64,000 bases of DNA from Nematopogon swammerdamellus (GCA_946902875.1 OX336348.1:9945741-10009740); one strand, 5' to 3'; positions 9,734 through 20,423 are shown, counted from the first letter of the stretch. Program-made: numbers and translations. Notes: a model not told the origin generated them from the sequence alone.

Positions 9734-11639
9734 CTGTTGCCCGCGGCGTCGCTAGCGTGAAATTCGTATTAAAAAAAAGTAAGTAACTAAAGGCGAAGCC
9801 GAAGGCGGATCTGCGCTCACGTAAACGATATTCTTTCTCGATGAAAGTAACTATACTAAGGGCGAGGCGGAAGTCGGAGCTGAGTTCAGGAAGAAAAAAA
9901 ACATTCTTTCTTGAATGAAGTAAGTAACTATGGGCAGGCCGCAGGCCGTGCTGCGTTCAGGAAGAAGCTAAACCATCTTGAAGAAAGTAAGTAACTAAGG
10001 CGAGGCCGAAGGCCGAGCTACGTTCTGATAAATAATAAACCATCTCGGAGAAAGCGAGTAACTAGGGCGAGGCCGAAGGCCGAGCTGCGTTCAGGAAGAA
10101 GCTGAACCATCTTGAAGAAAGTAAGTAACTAAGGCGAGGCCGAAGGCCGAGCTACATTCTGATAAATAATAAACCATATCGAAGAAAGCAATTAACTAAG
10201 GGCGAGGCCGAAGGCCGAGCTGCGTTCAGGAAGAAGCTAAACCATATTGAAGAAAGTAAGTAACTAAGGTGAGGCCGAAGGCCGAGCTTCGTTCTGATAA
10301 ATAATAAACCATCTCGAAGAAAGGAAGTAATTAAGGGCGAGGCCGAGGGCCGAGCTGCGTTCAGGAAAAAGCTAACCCATCTTGAAGAAAGTGAGTAACT
10401 AAGGCGAGGCCGAAGGCCGAGCTACATTCTGATAAATAATAAAACATCTTGAAGAAAGCAAGTAAATAAGGGCGAGGCCGAAGGCCGAGCTGCATTCGGG
10501 AAGAAGCTAAACCATCTCGAAGAAAGCAAGTAACTAAGGGCTAGGCCGAAGGCCGAGCTGCGTTCAGGAAGAAGGTAAACCTTCTTGAAGAAAGTAAGTA
10601 ACTAAGGCGAGGCCGAAGGCCGAGCTGCGTTCTGGATGAAGCTAAACCATCTCGAATAAAGTAGGTAACCAAGCGATATTAAGATTGAGTTAAATTAATT
10701 TAAATTTTATTATAAAGTCCACGCTTCTGACGGCAAACATACCGTGCATCCTAAAACCTTGCGGTTATTCCCGGCTGGATGGCAAGAGGCCCGATGGTAT
10801 CACCTTAGTTCCATAGGCCAAGGGTAGGTCTTTGATGTGGGACGCCATTTGTGTTCTCACATTGGCTCCAAGTCACGTTCGGGCATCTTCAAGACCGGCC
10901 GGCGCGGCCGAGGCCTGGGCGGACAGCCTCAAACGCAATAAATATTATAGATATATAATTCAAGATTTCGAATTTGTTGCGTTTGCGGTTGAACCCCTCG
11001 GTCCGTGGAGCAGTCATTGAAGCCAAAAGCTTCTTGAAGCGGCTTGGGTCTCTGCTGGTGGACGCAACTGGTGTCCCGCAATCAAGGGCCTACTTCATTC
11101 AAACGGTAAGCTTTGCCATCCAGCGGGGTAATGCCGCCAGTGTTCTAGGAACATTTGAAAACGCCCCTTTTATGATAGTTATTTTAATGTTTGTTAGGTA
11201 GGTTTTAATTATTTAGTTATTAATATAACTTTTTTATATATTTTATTAAATAAATAGATGGAGTAAACGATATTATATGCTATCGAAGAAAGGAAGTCAT
11301 TTAAGGCGAGGCCCGAAGGCAGAAGAGGGTTTTTGGTTTACCTGAACGCAGCTCGGCCTTGGCCTCACCCTTAGTTACTTACTTTCTTCGAGAAGGTTTA
11401 TCGTCTTCCTGAACGCAGCTCAGCCTTCGGCGTCGCCCTTAGTTACTTACTTTCTTCGTGAAGGTTTATTGTCTTCCAGGATGCAGCTGGGCCTTCGGCC
11501 TCGCCGTTATTTGCTTACTTTATTTGAGAAGATTTATCGTTTACGTGAACGCAGCTCGGCCTTCAGCCTCGCCCTTAGTTACTTAGATTCTTCTTTGAAA
11601 TACGAATTTCACGCGAGCGAAGCCGCGGGCAACAGCTAG
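9734..11639. mobile_element. Foldback element FB-1 with inverted ~66-bp repeat arrays
   Basis: The left terminus (TTGCCCGCGGCGTCGCTAGC, then GTGAAATTCGTATT) is the inverse of the right terminus (AATACGAATTTCACGCGAGC, then GAAGCCGCGGGCAACAG). The left arm (about 9776-10670) holds 13-14 units of about 66 bp with GTAAGTAACTAAGGCGAGGC. The right arm (about 11290-11595) holds the same unit in reverse orientation. The middle contains a LINE remnant and AT-rich DNA. No transposase is seen. Related copies are at 15753, 29755 and 35794. Confidence 0.8.
10745..11165 (+). pseudogene. LINE ORF2 C-terminal remnant inside FB-1
   Basis: Read across two frames, the region gives LVWDAICVLTLAPSHV, then FEFVAFAVEPLGPW, then SRAYFIQTVSFAIQRGNAAS. 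This resembles the C-terminal block that follows the reverse transcriptase in some animal LINEs (typically VWDxTCxDTLAPSH, FVPFxVETLGPWG, QRxSIAIQRGNAAS). At least one frameshift occurs near 11005. It is the only protein-derived part of the foldback element and looks captured. The family assignment is from memory of the pattern and is moderate. Confidence 0.5.
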
Positions 11640-12537
11640 TCTAAGAATAAAACCTGATCGGATTGCCACCAGCACACTGAATGAAATACCATAAACAAAA
11701 ACAAATAATACATTTCATTCACTAATATACACTTAAAACATTTAATAAAAATTTAAAACTTCATTTTAAAATTTATAAAAGTATTACGTCAAGTTACCAT
11801 TAAAATTATTAAAATATTACGTTAAGTTTCAATTAAAATTACTAAAATATTATGTCAAGTTACAATTAAAATTACTAAAATATTACGTCAGTTTCAATTA
11901 AAATTACTAAAATATTATGTCAAGTTACAATTAAAATTACTAAAATAGTCGTCTAAATTGTAGAACGGGTGAGATATTAGAAATTCCTTTAAACTACTTT
12001 TGAACAATGTTAAGTTATTTTTATTTTTTATTTTACTATCCAAGTGATTAAACAGTTTAATTCCAACGTAATTCGTAGATTTTTCAAATAACACACATGT
12101 TGGAACCGGTGGTCTTATATCTTTTTACCCGACTGCGCGACGCAAAGGAGGGTAATGTGTTCATCAGCCTATGTATGTATGTATGTACGTATGTATATTT
12201 GTTCCTTTGTGGCACTATAGAGACCAAACGCGTGGGCCGATTTTGATGATTCTTACGTCAATCGATTTGTCTTAATCTTGCGAGTGTCACTAAAGACATG
12301 ACAGTAATCAAAATTCAATACGGTGACAACTAGATGCCATATTGTGAAAAAGAAAAAAATGAAAGTTGACTAACTATGTTAAGTGGGATATCGTTGAATA
12401 GGTATTTGAAAATCATCTTTAGGTTTCTCTTACCATTTTTCATTTGGAATGACCATTTAGGATCTATAACGATTTAAAGTTGGTTAGCAACCATTCTCAC
12501 TTAACTTTTAGTAGAGCTGTGATAAAGTTCTTATTAT
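11640..12537. other. Non-coding, with a 33-bp tandem repeat and a TGTA microsatellite
   Basis: From 11783 to about 11946 five units of about 33 bp alternate between ATTACGTYAAGTTWC- and ATTATGTCAAGTTAC-type starts, each ending AAAATTACTAAAAT. A (TGTA)n run lies at about 12172-12197 after ACCCGACTGCGCGACGCAAAG, a phrase typical of ends of insect repeats. No gene seen. Confidence 0.6.
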
Positions 12538-13088
12538 ACAGTGTGTTCGGCACATCGACCGACAATTTTTTTGTAGGTAGGTGGGGTCATTTGCAACGTT
12601 TTGACTAATTATACCTTTTGTCAGGTGTCAGGTGGTATCGAGATACGATTTTTTTTTTTTATTTTTGAAAATTACCAAAATTGTCGTTCTATTCTGGTCT
12701 ATGTCCCTAATTTTGACCACATAGTGAATTATTTGTATGACATGTGGTATACCGGCGGAAAGGGCGTAAACTAGCAAACTATTTAAAAGATAACGAAGCT
12801 CTTAATTGCTTTCAGTTTCTAGAAGAAGGATACATTGTAAAATGCAATAAATTTATTCTATTTATATTTCGTGCTGATACAACCATAATAAAAAAAAGTT
12901 ACAAGGGTTCAAACAAAGAGCTTGTAGGTTCAAAGCTGGGATTTTGGTAATTTTCAAAAATAAAGAAAAAAAAATCGTATCTCGATACCACGTGACACCT
13001 GATAAAGGTATCATGGGTCAAAACATTGCAAATGACCCCACTTACCTACAAAAAAAATTTGTCGGCCGATGTGCCGAACTTCCTGTAT
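12538..13088. mobile_element. TIR element of ~550 bp
   Basis: The left end ACAGTGTGTTCGGCACATCG (about 12539) is matched in inverse by ATGTGCCGAACTTCCTGT (about 13070-13087). The similarity extends inward about 150 bp on each side, through GGGTCATTTGCAA and GGTATCGAGATACGATTTTT. The 250-bp centre has a 68-codon frame with no recognisable domain. The element is a MITE or foldback and lacks a transposase. Confidence 0.75.
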
Positions 13089-13950
13089 AATCGGTGAAAA
13101 ATAATTTTCATAATATAATTCTCAAAATCGAATGACAAACCCAGAATTTTACTGCTTTGAAAGAACGACAATAATATGTACAATCTCAAAAATTTATTCA
13201 TCTATAGTCAATGACGTATCATTTATTGTCTATAGTATGGTGTTTCAAACACTCCTACCTAGGTATTATACACTCGGAGATAAACGGTTCTAGTGGGTCA
13301 CTATTTTTGCGTTACATCTTTCACATTCAAATTCCAGCGACGACCGCGCATTATGTGCGTGCAAGACATGTCATATGATTCCATGTCAAAACAATCCCAC
13401 CAAAAACATAAATATAGTAAAAAGATGCCAAGTCTCGCACGCAACCTTTCCACCGTAAAAAGTTGTAAGATCTCATGCAGAGCCAAGTCTTTTCATATCA
13501 TTGAAGCCCGAATTCAACAATGTTGCCATAAATTTATATTTTCTACTTAAGAATAATCAATATTTAGTTACTCCTCTTATATTTAACATCTTCATTTCTA
13601 TAAAAAACACCTTGACTTGGCAATCGGACAGCACAAACAGATCGCGTCGTAAAGATTCCTTTTCAGTTTACAACGAACTGGTATTAGGTTCGTTCATATT
13701 ATTGTTATAATATTTTAGCTGTCCGTTTGCGGTATGCTGGAAGGTCAAGGTATGCTGGAAGTACCTTAGATTTTTGATGATCGGTGAGTGAGTGAGTCAC
13801 TAAAAACCGGAACTTTGACTGGCGATATCTCGCAAACTATAATAGGTACAAACTTATAATTTGGGTGTATAGCTAGGTTTGGTAAGTACTCTTGATAACT
13901 AAAACTTCAGGTGTTTATCTCTATCCACAACAAAGATACAGGTAGGCCAA
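13089..13950. other. About 860 bp without supported features
   Basis: Short frames of up to 85 codons (for example 13293-13550) show no domain and overlap on both strands. No RNA gene was recognised. Confidence 0.35.
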
Positions 13951-13962
13951 AAGTACCCTGAG

Positions 13963-14150
13963 TTGCTTCGAGAAAAGGATGGTACGGCCGTGTTTGCTCG
14001 ACTTGGCGGGGGCACTGCCGTGCCCCCAGATGTCAGAATCGAACCATCGACGACAGGCTTCGATGCAATTCGTGGACAGGGCAGTATAGAACGAAATATT
14101 TTGCCATTGATATTGTGCTGGGGTGTTACTGTACATAAGTTACAAGGACT
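13963..14150 (+). pseudogene. Second Helitron helicase (PIF1-like) fragment
   Basis: The frame includes LPLILCWGVTVHKLQG at about 14100-14147, the same late helicase motif as at 2637. It is preceded by a segment rich in small residues with no helicase similarity. It breaks off right after the motif, where GTTACTGTACATAA is duplicated (about 14124 and 14151) and SINE sequence begins. It is a truncated fossil on the opposite strand to the first copy. Confidence 0.65.
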
Positions 14151-14162
14151 GTTACTGTACAT

Positions 14163-14400
14163 AATTCAGTGCGCTGCGCTGGTATCAACCCGCCCGGGTT
14201 GATACCACCGCACTGAATGAAACGTCGGTCGAAACGGCTATGTAAATAGTAGGTATGTGTTTTCCGACCAGTTCTGTGTAGCCGGCACGATCAAAGGGGG
14301 AAGCACTGACACGGCACCTAGTTCACCCGGTGTTATGGGCTGACATCACGGACGTTGTAGGTGATGTAGCCAACCGAGTCAGTTTCCATAAAAAAAAAAG
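14163..14400 (+). mobile_element. SINE family A, 5'-truncated, with an inverted start
   Basis: Body and tail of family A (TACCACCGCACTGAATGAAA, GTGTAGCCGGCACGATCAAA, GGACGTTGTAGGTGATGTAG, poly-A at about 14391). The first 12 bases of the body, CGGGTTGATACC (14195-14206), are preceded two bases earlier by their exact inverse GGTATCAACCCG (14181-14192). An imperfect inverse extends out to TTCAGTGCG at 14165. Confidence 0.75.
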
Positions 14401-14622
14401 AACTACTTTGGACCGAGCTGTGGTTGATTTAAGTTAATGTAGCCTTGAGCCGGGTTAGGTCTCTAGATGGATTATTAATCAGTAGACCACCGCAAGCTAC
14501 TTAATTATCCCCACGATATTAACTCCCTCAATGTAAGGACAAGATTGCGAAATTTACCGTCATAATCCTAAAAAGTGTAAAATAAAAAAAGTTTATTTAA
14601 AAAATAAAAAAACCCGACTGCG

Positions 14623-15010
14623 TAAAAAATTAACTTTAAATAAAAACTGAAAAGAAAAAAACAAGTCCAGTAGTCTAGAACTCTGTTAAGTAATATTGAA
14701 TAACTACACCATTGAAATAGTTTCATGATCGATACACATATATAAAACAAATAATAAACTCTAAATGCGGAACATAGCGTCGTTAACAGTCGGGACCAAT
14801 TATAATTTTCCCAATAATTTTCCCAATAATGGGTCCCGACTGTTAAAGTCGCTATGTTCCGCATTTAGAGTTTATTATTTGTTTTATATGTGTGTATCGA
14901 TCATGAAACTATTTCAATGGTGTAGTTATTCAATATTACTTAACAGAGTTCTAGACTACTGGACTTGTTTTTTTCTTTTCAGTTTTTGTTTAAAGTTAAT
15001 TTTTTTTTAT
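14623..15010. mobile_element. Near-perfect palindrome, ~175-bp arms
   Basis: Arms at about 14623-14802 and 14839-15010 mirror each other through TAAACTCTAAATGCGGAACA, TCATGATCGATACACA and GTCCAGTAGTCTAGAACTCT. The centre has two copies of TAATTTTCCCAA. The two frames of about 98 codons, one on each strand, are mirror images and not genes. It is a palindromic MITE or foldback element. Confidence 0.85.
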
Positions 15011-15153
15011 TTCTTAATGCATATCCAAATTCTTCAACACAGTCGAATTCATTTTTTGTTGTAAATATATCAGAACAGGTTAGAAATATATATAGGGAAA
15101 TAACAGTCATTATCTTTAATTTTACAAATAGCGGGCGACATGTTTCATCTGAC

Positions 15154-15739
15154 TTAGCACCAAAGATTATTCATATTGCTTTTTTTTGTAAAATAAATAT
15201 TTGATTCTTCACATTCTAGGCCATGCCTTAGAATAGATTCCATGTAACTGAGACATACTATTCTTAGTGTACTTGTGTCTACATAGTTCTTCAGGGTTCT
15301 TAATGCGTAACATGCACTTGCCATTTTACTGCTTACTTTGTCAATTTGTGCGTGAAATGTCATTAGATCATCAAATGTAACACCTAAAAATTCAATTTCA
15401 TTACATTTTACGAGTTCTACATTGCTCGTGTCTGGATGTTTGTAAATTACAGATTTTTAAAATATCATATATTTAGACTTATTATTATTTAACTTTAATT
15501 TGTTTTGATCAAACCAATTTTCTAATTCCTTTATACGTTTGTTCAGTTCATCTTTTAGTTCGCTTTTAACTTTCGAGAGAACTATAGCACTCGTACCGTC
15601 AGCGAACAAATATAAATTATATGAAACATTGGCAGGAAGATCATTAATAAATATTAAAAACAGAAGGGGTCCCAAAACTGATCCTTGGGGCACGCCCACG
15701 CTAATGTCTATAGTGTCAGATGTTGATGCAAGAGCTTAA
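15154..15739 (-). pseudogene. LINE reverse transcriptase fragment, catalytic motif altered
   Basis: On the minus strand, from about 15735 down, the frame reads through GVPQGSVLGPLLFLIFINDL to LFADG, where the usual FADD catalytic pair has become FADG. A frameshift near 15457 then leads to FLGVTFDDLMTFHAQIDKVS and the thumb region ending near 15154. The upstream part is cut by the foldback element at 15753. It belongs to the CR1/Jockey-like LINEs of this window (compare 24149 and 45297). It is inactive. Confidence 0.8.
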
Positions 15740-15752
15740 TTTTTATTATTAA

Positions 15753-16513
15753 CTAGCTTTTGCCCGCGGCTGCGCTCGCGTGAAATTCGTATTTCAAAGA
15801 AAAAGGTAAGTAACTGAGGGCGAGGCCGAAGGCCGAACTGCATGCAGGAAGACTATAAACCTTCTCGAAGAAAGTAAGTTACTGAGGGCGAGGCCGAAGG
15901 CCGTGCTGCGTTCAAAAAGACTATAAACCTTCTCGAAGAAAGTAAGTAACAAAGGGCGAGGCCGTAGGCCGAGCTGCGTTCACGAAAACGATAAACCATC
16001 TCTAAGTAAATAAGTAATTAAGGGCGAGGCCGAAGGCCGAGCTGCGTTCAGGAAACCATAAACCTTCTCGAAGAAAGTAAGTAATTAAGAGCGAGGCCGA
16101 AGGCCGAGCTGCGTTCAGGAAGACAATAAACCTTCACGAAGACAGTAAGTAACTATGGGCGAGGCCGAAGGCCGAACTGCGTTTAAAAAGAGAATAAACC
16201 TTCTCGAAAAAGTAAGTAACTGAGGGCGAGGCCGAATGCCGAGATGGCTTACTTTCTTCGAGAAGGTTTAAGGTCTTCCTGAACGAAGGTCGGCCTTCGG
16301 CCTCGCCCTTAATTACTTATGCATTTACTTAGAGATGGTTTATCGTTTTCCTGAACGCAGCTCGGCCTACGGCCTCGCCCTTTCTTACTTACTTTCTTCG
16401 AGAAGGTTTATAGTCTTTCTGAACGCAGCTCGGCCTTCGGCCTCGCCCTCAGTTACTTACTTTCTTCTTTGAAATACGAATTTCACGCGAGCGAAGCCGC
16501 GGGAAAAAGCTAG
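15753..16513. mobile_element. Foldback element FB-2
   Basis: Termini CTAGCTTTTGCCCGCGGC and GCCGCGGGAAAAAGCTAG are inverted. Each is followed inward by CGTGAAATTCGTATTTCAAA or its inverse. Units with AAGTAAGTAACTGAGGGCGAGGCC and AACCTTCTCGAAG run forward to about 16240 and in reverse from 16243. The element is entirely inverted tandem repeat with no coding part. Confidence 0.85.
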
Positions 16514-17019
16514 TAGCTAAATGTGCGTGTAGTAATTCATACAAACATATTCGCCTCGCGCCGCTGCCACCCGCTTAGATAAGCGCTTTGTCATCGTCGT
16601 ATCTTTTAAACTATTTGTCCAAATTACTTAGTGTAACAGCCAAAGTTTATCTACTTTAAATACCAGAAGCGATAAAAGTATGTATTTTCATAAGAATTAA
16701 TTCAAAACTATAAAATATGCATTGTAAATACAGACAGTATCCAATTAAATGTATTTTTGGTTTACTATTTTGGCTATAGTGGCTTCTACATAAAAGGTAG
16801 ATATATGCTGTCGCGGACTTTTTTTTTAGAACTATTTTAGAGAAACAACCTCACCATCTTCGTTTAACTCTAACGGTTTATGCAGCGCACGCCGAGATAG
16901 CTCTCAGAAGGCAGGATTTTTTCCGACTTACTTGATTTATTTTACTTGACATTTATCGATATTTGGGCAAATTTACACAATGTCTTTATAAATTATAGCC
17001 TTTTTGATGTATAAGCTAT
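16514..17019 (+). repeat. Dispersed repeat R, copy 1, left part
   Basis: This is the reverse complement of 29161-29715, including GTAGATATATGCTGTCGCGG, GCGCACGCCGAGATAGCTCT and CGATATTTGGGCAAATTTAC. It is interrupted at GCTAT (17015-17019) by the gypsy element and resumes at 22796. It is non-coding. Confidence 0.85.
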
Positions 17020-17157
17020 TATTGTGTATTAATGTGTAGGGGAACACTGATATGATTATGTTGGTAGGACTGATAGAAAAAAGTAAACGACTGACGGACG
17101 GACGGAATTAGGTAATCTTTGTACACAGAACCGAATACAAGTTTGAGTTACATTTAC
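17020..17157 (+). repeat. 5' LTR, first part (rest at 19440-19534)
   Basis: Begins TATTGTGTATTAATGTGTAG and ends CATTTAC, the 7 bp duplicated by the foldback insertion. The second part ends CACGTACATAACA at 19534. The LTR carries the promoter and polyadenylation region of the element; the insertion probably disrupts transcription from it. Confidence 0.9.
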
Positions 17158-19432
17158 CACAGCATATATATGGCTAAAGCAGTATGGAAACTAGGCCTAT
17201 TTGTTAAAATAAGTACCTACGCTCCATGGAGCGTTAGGGATGTCAATCAAATTTTTTTGTAAAATTGTAAAATTATTATTTATTGAAACATTTATTTAGG
17301 TTCTTTAATGTAACGACCAAATAATCAATATAATCAATCATCAATAATAAGTTCGAAACGTGGTTGCTATAAATATTAATTGATATAACTTTTCTCGACT
17401 TTTGTCAACTTTTATTAACTTTTGTAAATTGTTTACAACTTTTGTCAGCTCTTGTCAACCATTGTAAATGTTTGTCAACTTTTCTCATCTTTTGCCAATT
17501 TCAGTCATCTTTTGTCAACTTTTATCGACTGTTGTCAAGTCTTGTCAATGTTTGTCAACCTTGGTAAACTTTTGTCAGCTTTCGTCAACATTTGTCAACT
17601 TTTGTCATCTTTTGTCAACTTTCATCGACTGTTGTCAACTCTTGTCAATGTTTGTCAACCTTGGTCAACTTTTGTCAACTTTCGTCAACATTTGTCATCT
17701 TTTGTCAACTTTTATCGACTGTTGTCAACTCTTGTCAATCTTTGTCAACCTTGGTCAACTTTTGTCATCTTTTGTCAACGTTTGTCAACTTTCGTCAACT
17801 TTTCCCATCTTTTGTCCAGTTTGTCAACTTTCGTTAACTCTTGTCAACTTTAGTCAACTTATATAAACTCTTGTCAACTTTTGTCAACTCCTTGTTAACG
17901 AAAGCTGACAAAAGTTCATAAAAGTGACAAAAGTTGACAACAGTGGTTAAAATATGATAAAAGCTGACAAAAGCTGAGAGAAGTTGGCAAAAGTTGACAA
18001 AAGATGACGAAAGTGGCTATAAGTTCACAAAAGTCGAGAAAAGTATACAAAAGTTGACAAACGTTGACTAAAGATGACAAAATGTTGACGAAAGTTGACT
18101 AAGGTTGACAAACAACCACAAGAGTTGACAACAGTCGATAAAAGTTGACAAAGATGACAAATGTTGACGAAAGTTGACAAAAGTTGACCAAGGTTAGGTT
18201 GACATTGACACGAGTTGACAACAGTCGATAAAAGATGACACAGGTCGATAAAAGTTGACAAAAGATGACAAAAGTAGACAAAAGCCGACAAAGGTTAACA
18301 AACATTGACAAGAGTTGACAACAGTTGATAAAAGTTGACAAAAGATGACAAAAGTTGACAAATGTTGACGAAAGTTGACAAAAGTTGACCAAGGTTGACA
18401 AGAGTTGACAACAGTCGATAAAAGTTGACAAGAGATGACGAAAGTTGACAAATATTTACGAAAGTTGACAAAAGTTGACCAAGGTTGACAAACATTGACA
18501 AGAGTTGACAACAGTCGATAAAAGTTGACAAAAGATGACAAAAGTTGACAAAAGTTGACAAATGTTGACAAATGTTGACAAAAGTTGACCAAGGTTGATA
18601 AACATTGACAAGAGTTGACAACAGTCGATAAAAGTTGACAAAAGGTGACAGAAGTTGGCAAAAGGTAAGAAAAGTGGACAAAAGTTGACAAGAGTTGACA
18701 TAAATTACCGACAGTTGACAAAAGTTCTCCAAAGTTTACAAACTTGACAAGAGTTGACAACAGTCGATACAAGTTGACAAAAGGTGACAGAAGTTGGCAA
18801 AAGATAAGAAAAGTTGACAAAAGTTGACAAGAGTTGACATAAGTTACCGAGAGTTGACAAAAGTTCTCAAAAGTTTACAAAACTTGACAAGAGTTGACAA
18901 CAGTCGATAAAAGTTGACAAAAGGTGACAGAAGTTAGCAAAAGACGAGAAAAGTTGACAAAAGTTGACAAGAGTTGACATAAGTTACCGAGAGTTGACAA
19001 AAGTTCTCAAAAGGTTACAAAACTTGACAAGAGTTGACAACAGTCGATAAAAGTTGAAAAAGGTGACAGAAGTTGGCAAAAGATAAGAAAAGTTGACAAG
19101 AGTTGACAACAGTCGATAAAAGTTGACAAAATGTGACAGAAGTTGGCAAAAGATGAGAAAAGTTGACAAAAGTTGTCGACATTTGTCAAAAGTTAATATA
19201 AAGTGACAACAGTCGAAAAACGTTTGTAAAAATTTTTTTGCATTCTAAAAGATCGCGGACTGTCCGTGGCGCATGCAACAAAAACAAACACGACCACTCG
19301 GACGCGGCACCCGCGACTGATTGTTTGCGACATTCGCTTCGGGGCCTTGTTGAGGCGTGCGTGTGTGTGAGTGCGTCGTTTCGATCGTTTTGTACGTAGT
19401 TTCCATACTGCTTTAGCCATATATATGCTGTG
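17158..19432. mobile_element. Foldback element with decamer arms, inserted in the 5' LTR
   Basis: 2275 bp with 36-bp terminal inverted repeats beginning CACAGCATATATATGGC. The target duplication CATTTAC (17151-17157 and 19433-19439) is confirmed by the empty site in the 3' LTR at about 22692. Inside, about 240 bp of left flank are followed by an array of TTTTGTCAAC-type decamers (about 17395-17890). The inverse GTTGACAAAA then repeats to about 19190. No transposase gene is seen. The 7-bp duplication, terminal CAC and arms of short direct repeats resemble Galileo/Foldback elements of the P superfamily; this is inference. Confidence 0.85.
17395..19190. repeat. Inverted decamer minisatellite
   Basis: The consensus decamer TTTTGTCAAC, with variants TTTTGTCATC, TTTCGTCAAC and TTTATCGACT, runs forward to about 17890. 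It is present as its reverse complement from about 17895 on. A higher-order pattern of 9-10 decamers (90-100 bp) is marked by CGACTGTTGTCAA at about 17526, 17626 and 17716. Long open frames in it, such as 18194-18820 minus, are products of the periodicity. Confidence 0.95.
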
Positions 19433-19536
19433 CATTTACATTCTAATTTCTTTCTTTCTTTCGATATCCGTATGATCCCGTGCAATCCCGCCCCGCTCAT
19501 ACATCTGATTTGCTCCTCGATCACGTACATAACAAC

Positions 19537-19554
19537 TGGCGACGAGGATGGAGC
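19537..19554 (+). promoter_or_regulatory. Gypsy primer-binding site
   Basis: TGGCGACGAGGATGGAGC begins two bases after the LTR end at 19534. TGG-starting sequence just inside the 5' LTR is the expected tRNA-primer annealing site. The tRNA species was not determined. Confidence 0.6.
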
Positions 19555-20417
19555 AAATTTTTGCGGAACTCATCAACACGACGAAGGGCATTCAGCAGCA
19601 AAATGCCGCCTTGTACGCGGCCGTATCCACGCCGAGCCAAACGCCCCGGGCGCCGCCGGCCCCGCACTTTCAACCGTATGAAGAGGAAACGGAGACCTTC
19701 GACTGCTATCTGCAAAGACTAGACAACTTCATAGAACTACGGGGTGCCAGTAATGATGAAAAGCAAAAGGTACAAATTTTGATAAATTGCATTGGGCCAA
19801 AAACGTATCATACACTCACTACGTTAACCGCCCCCAGTCTGCCAAACTCAAAATCCTACACAGAATTAGCAGAGTTGCTTAAAAAGCATCTTAGTCCAGA
19901 ACCGAGTGAAATTGCAGAGCAGCATAAATTTTTACTTCGAACACAAGAAGAAGGGGAAAGTATTTCAAAATATGTTGCTGCATTAAAATCTCTCACAACA
20001 CACTGTAAATTTAAATGTCAGTCGTGTCAAAGTAGTACAAATGACACACATCTACGGTCGCAGTTTATCCGAGGGTTGCGCGACTCCGACATACGTGAGC
20101 GCTTATTGCAGCAGTTCTCAAGTGTGACTTTCCAACAGGCTGTGGACGTTGCGCTATCCATCGAAATGTCAAAGCTGGACAGCCGACAGCTGCGCAGTAC
20201 GACAGCAGCCCCGCCCGGCATGAACCAGCTGCGCGATAGACCATCGGATGCGGCAGCGACGTCAAAACCGCAGAAGGTAAATAATAAGGGTAACTCGTAC
20301 CTAAAGGGGTTCCTGGGAAAATGTTTCCGATGCTGCAGTAAAAATCATATGGCAAATGAGTGCAACATTATAAATGCAAAATGCCGCAAGTGCAATAAAA
20401 TAGGACATATAGCATAG
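19548..20417 (+). CDS. gag: Gypsy Gag with zinc knuckles, cut short
   Basis: 289 codons from ATG at 19548. After a proline-rich start (residues 25-45), a capsid-like helical segment spans about 50-220 (CYLQRLDNFIELRG, then EQHKFLLRTQEEGESISKYV). A CCHC knuckle CFRCCSKNHMANEC and the beginning of a second, CRKCNKIGHIA, follow. The frame stops at TAG 20415-20417 inside the second knuckle, exactly where the internal deletion lies. In complete relatives protease follows here. Gag packages the RNA and forms the particle. This copy probably makes a nearly complete Gag. Confidence 0.85.
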   Translation: MEQIFAELINTTKGIQQQNAALYAAVSTPSQTPRAPPAPHFQPYEEETETFDCYLQRLDNFIELRGASNDEKQKVQILINCIGPKTYHTLTTLTAPSLPNSKSYTELAELLKKHLSPEPSEIAEQHKFLLRTQEEGESISKYVAALKSLTTHCKFKCQSCQSSTNDTHLRSQFIRGLRDSDIRERLLQQFSSVTFQQAVDVALSIEMSKLDSRQLRSTTAAPPGMNQLRDRPSDAAATSKPQKVNNKGNSYLKGFLGKCFRCCSKNHMANECNIINAKCRKCNKIGHIA

Positions 20418-20423
20418 GTTTGA

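Noticed and set aside
14030..14160. Cellular PIF1 helicase gene
   Set aside because: Only one motif block is present, truncated on both sides in repeat DNA; a Helitron fragment is more likely.
14568..15064. Two ~98-codon proteins on opposite strands with the same sequence
   Set aside because: They are mirror translations of a palindrome; hydrophobic content comes from the T-rich arms.
17452..18820. Long open frames rich in LSTFVNFCQLL on both strands
   Set aside because: They are translations of the TTTTGTCAAC decamer array and its inverse. Several overlapping frames are open at once, as expected from the periodicity.
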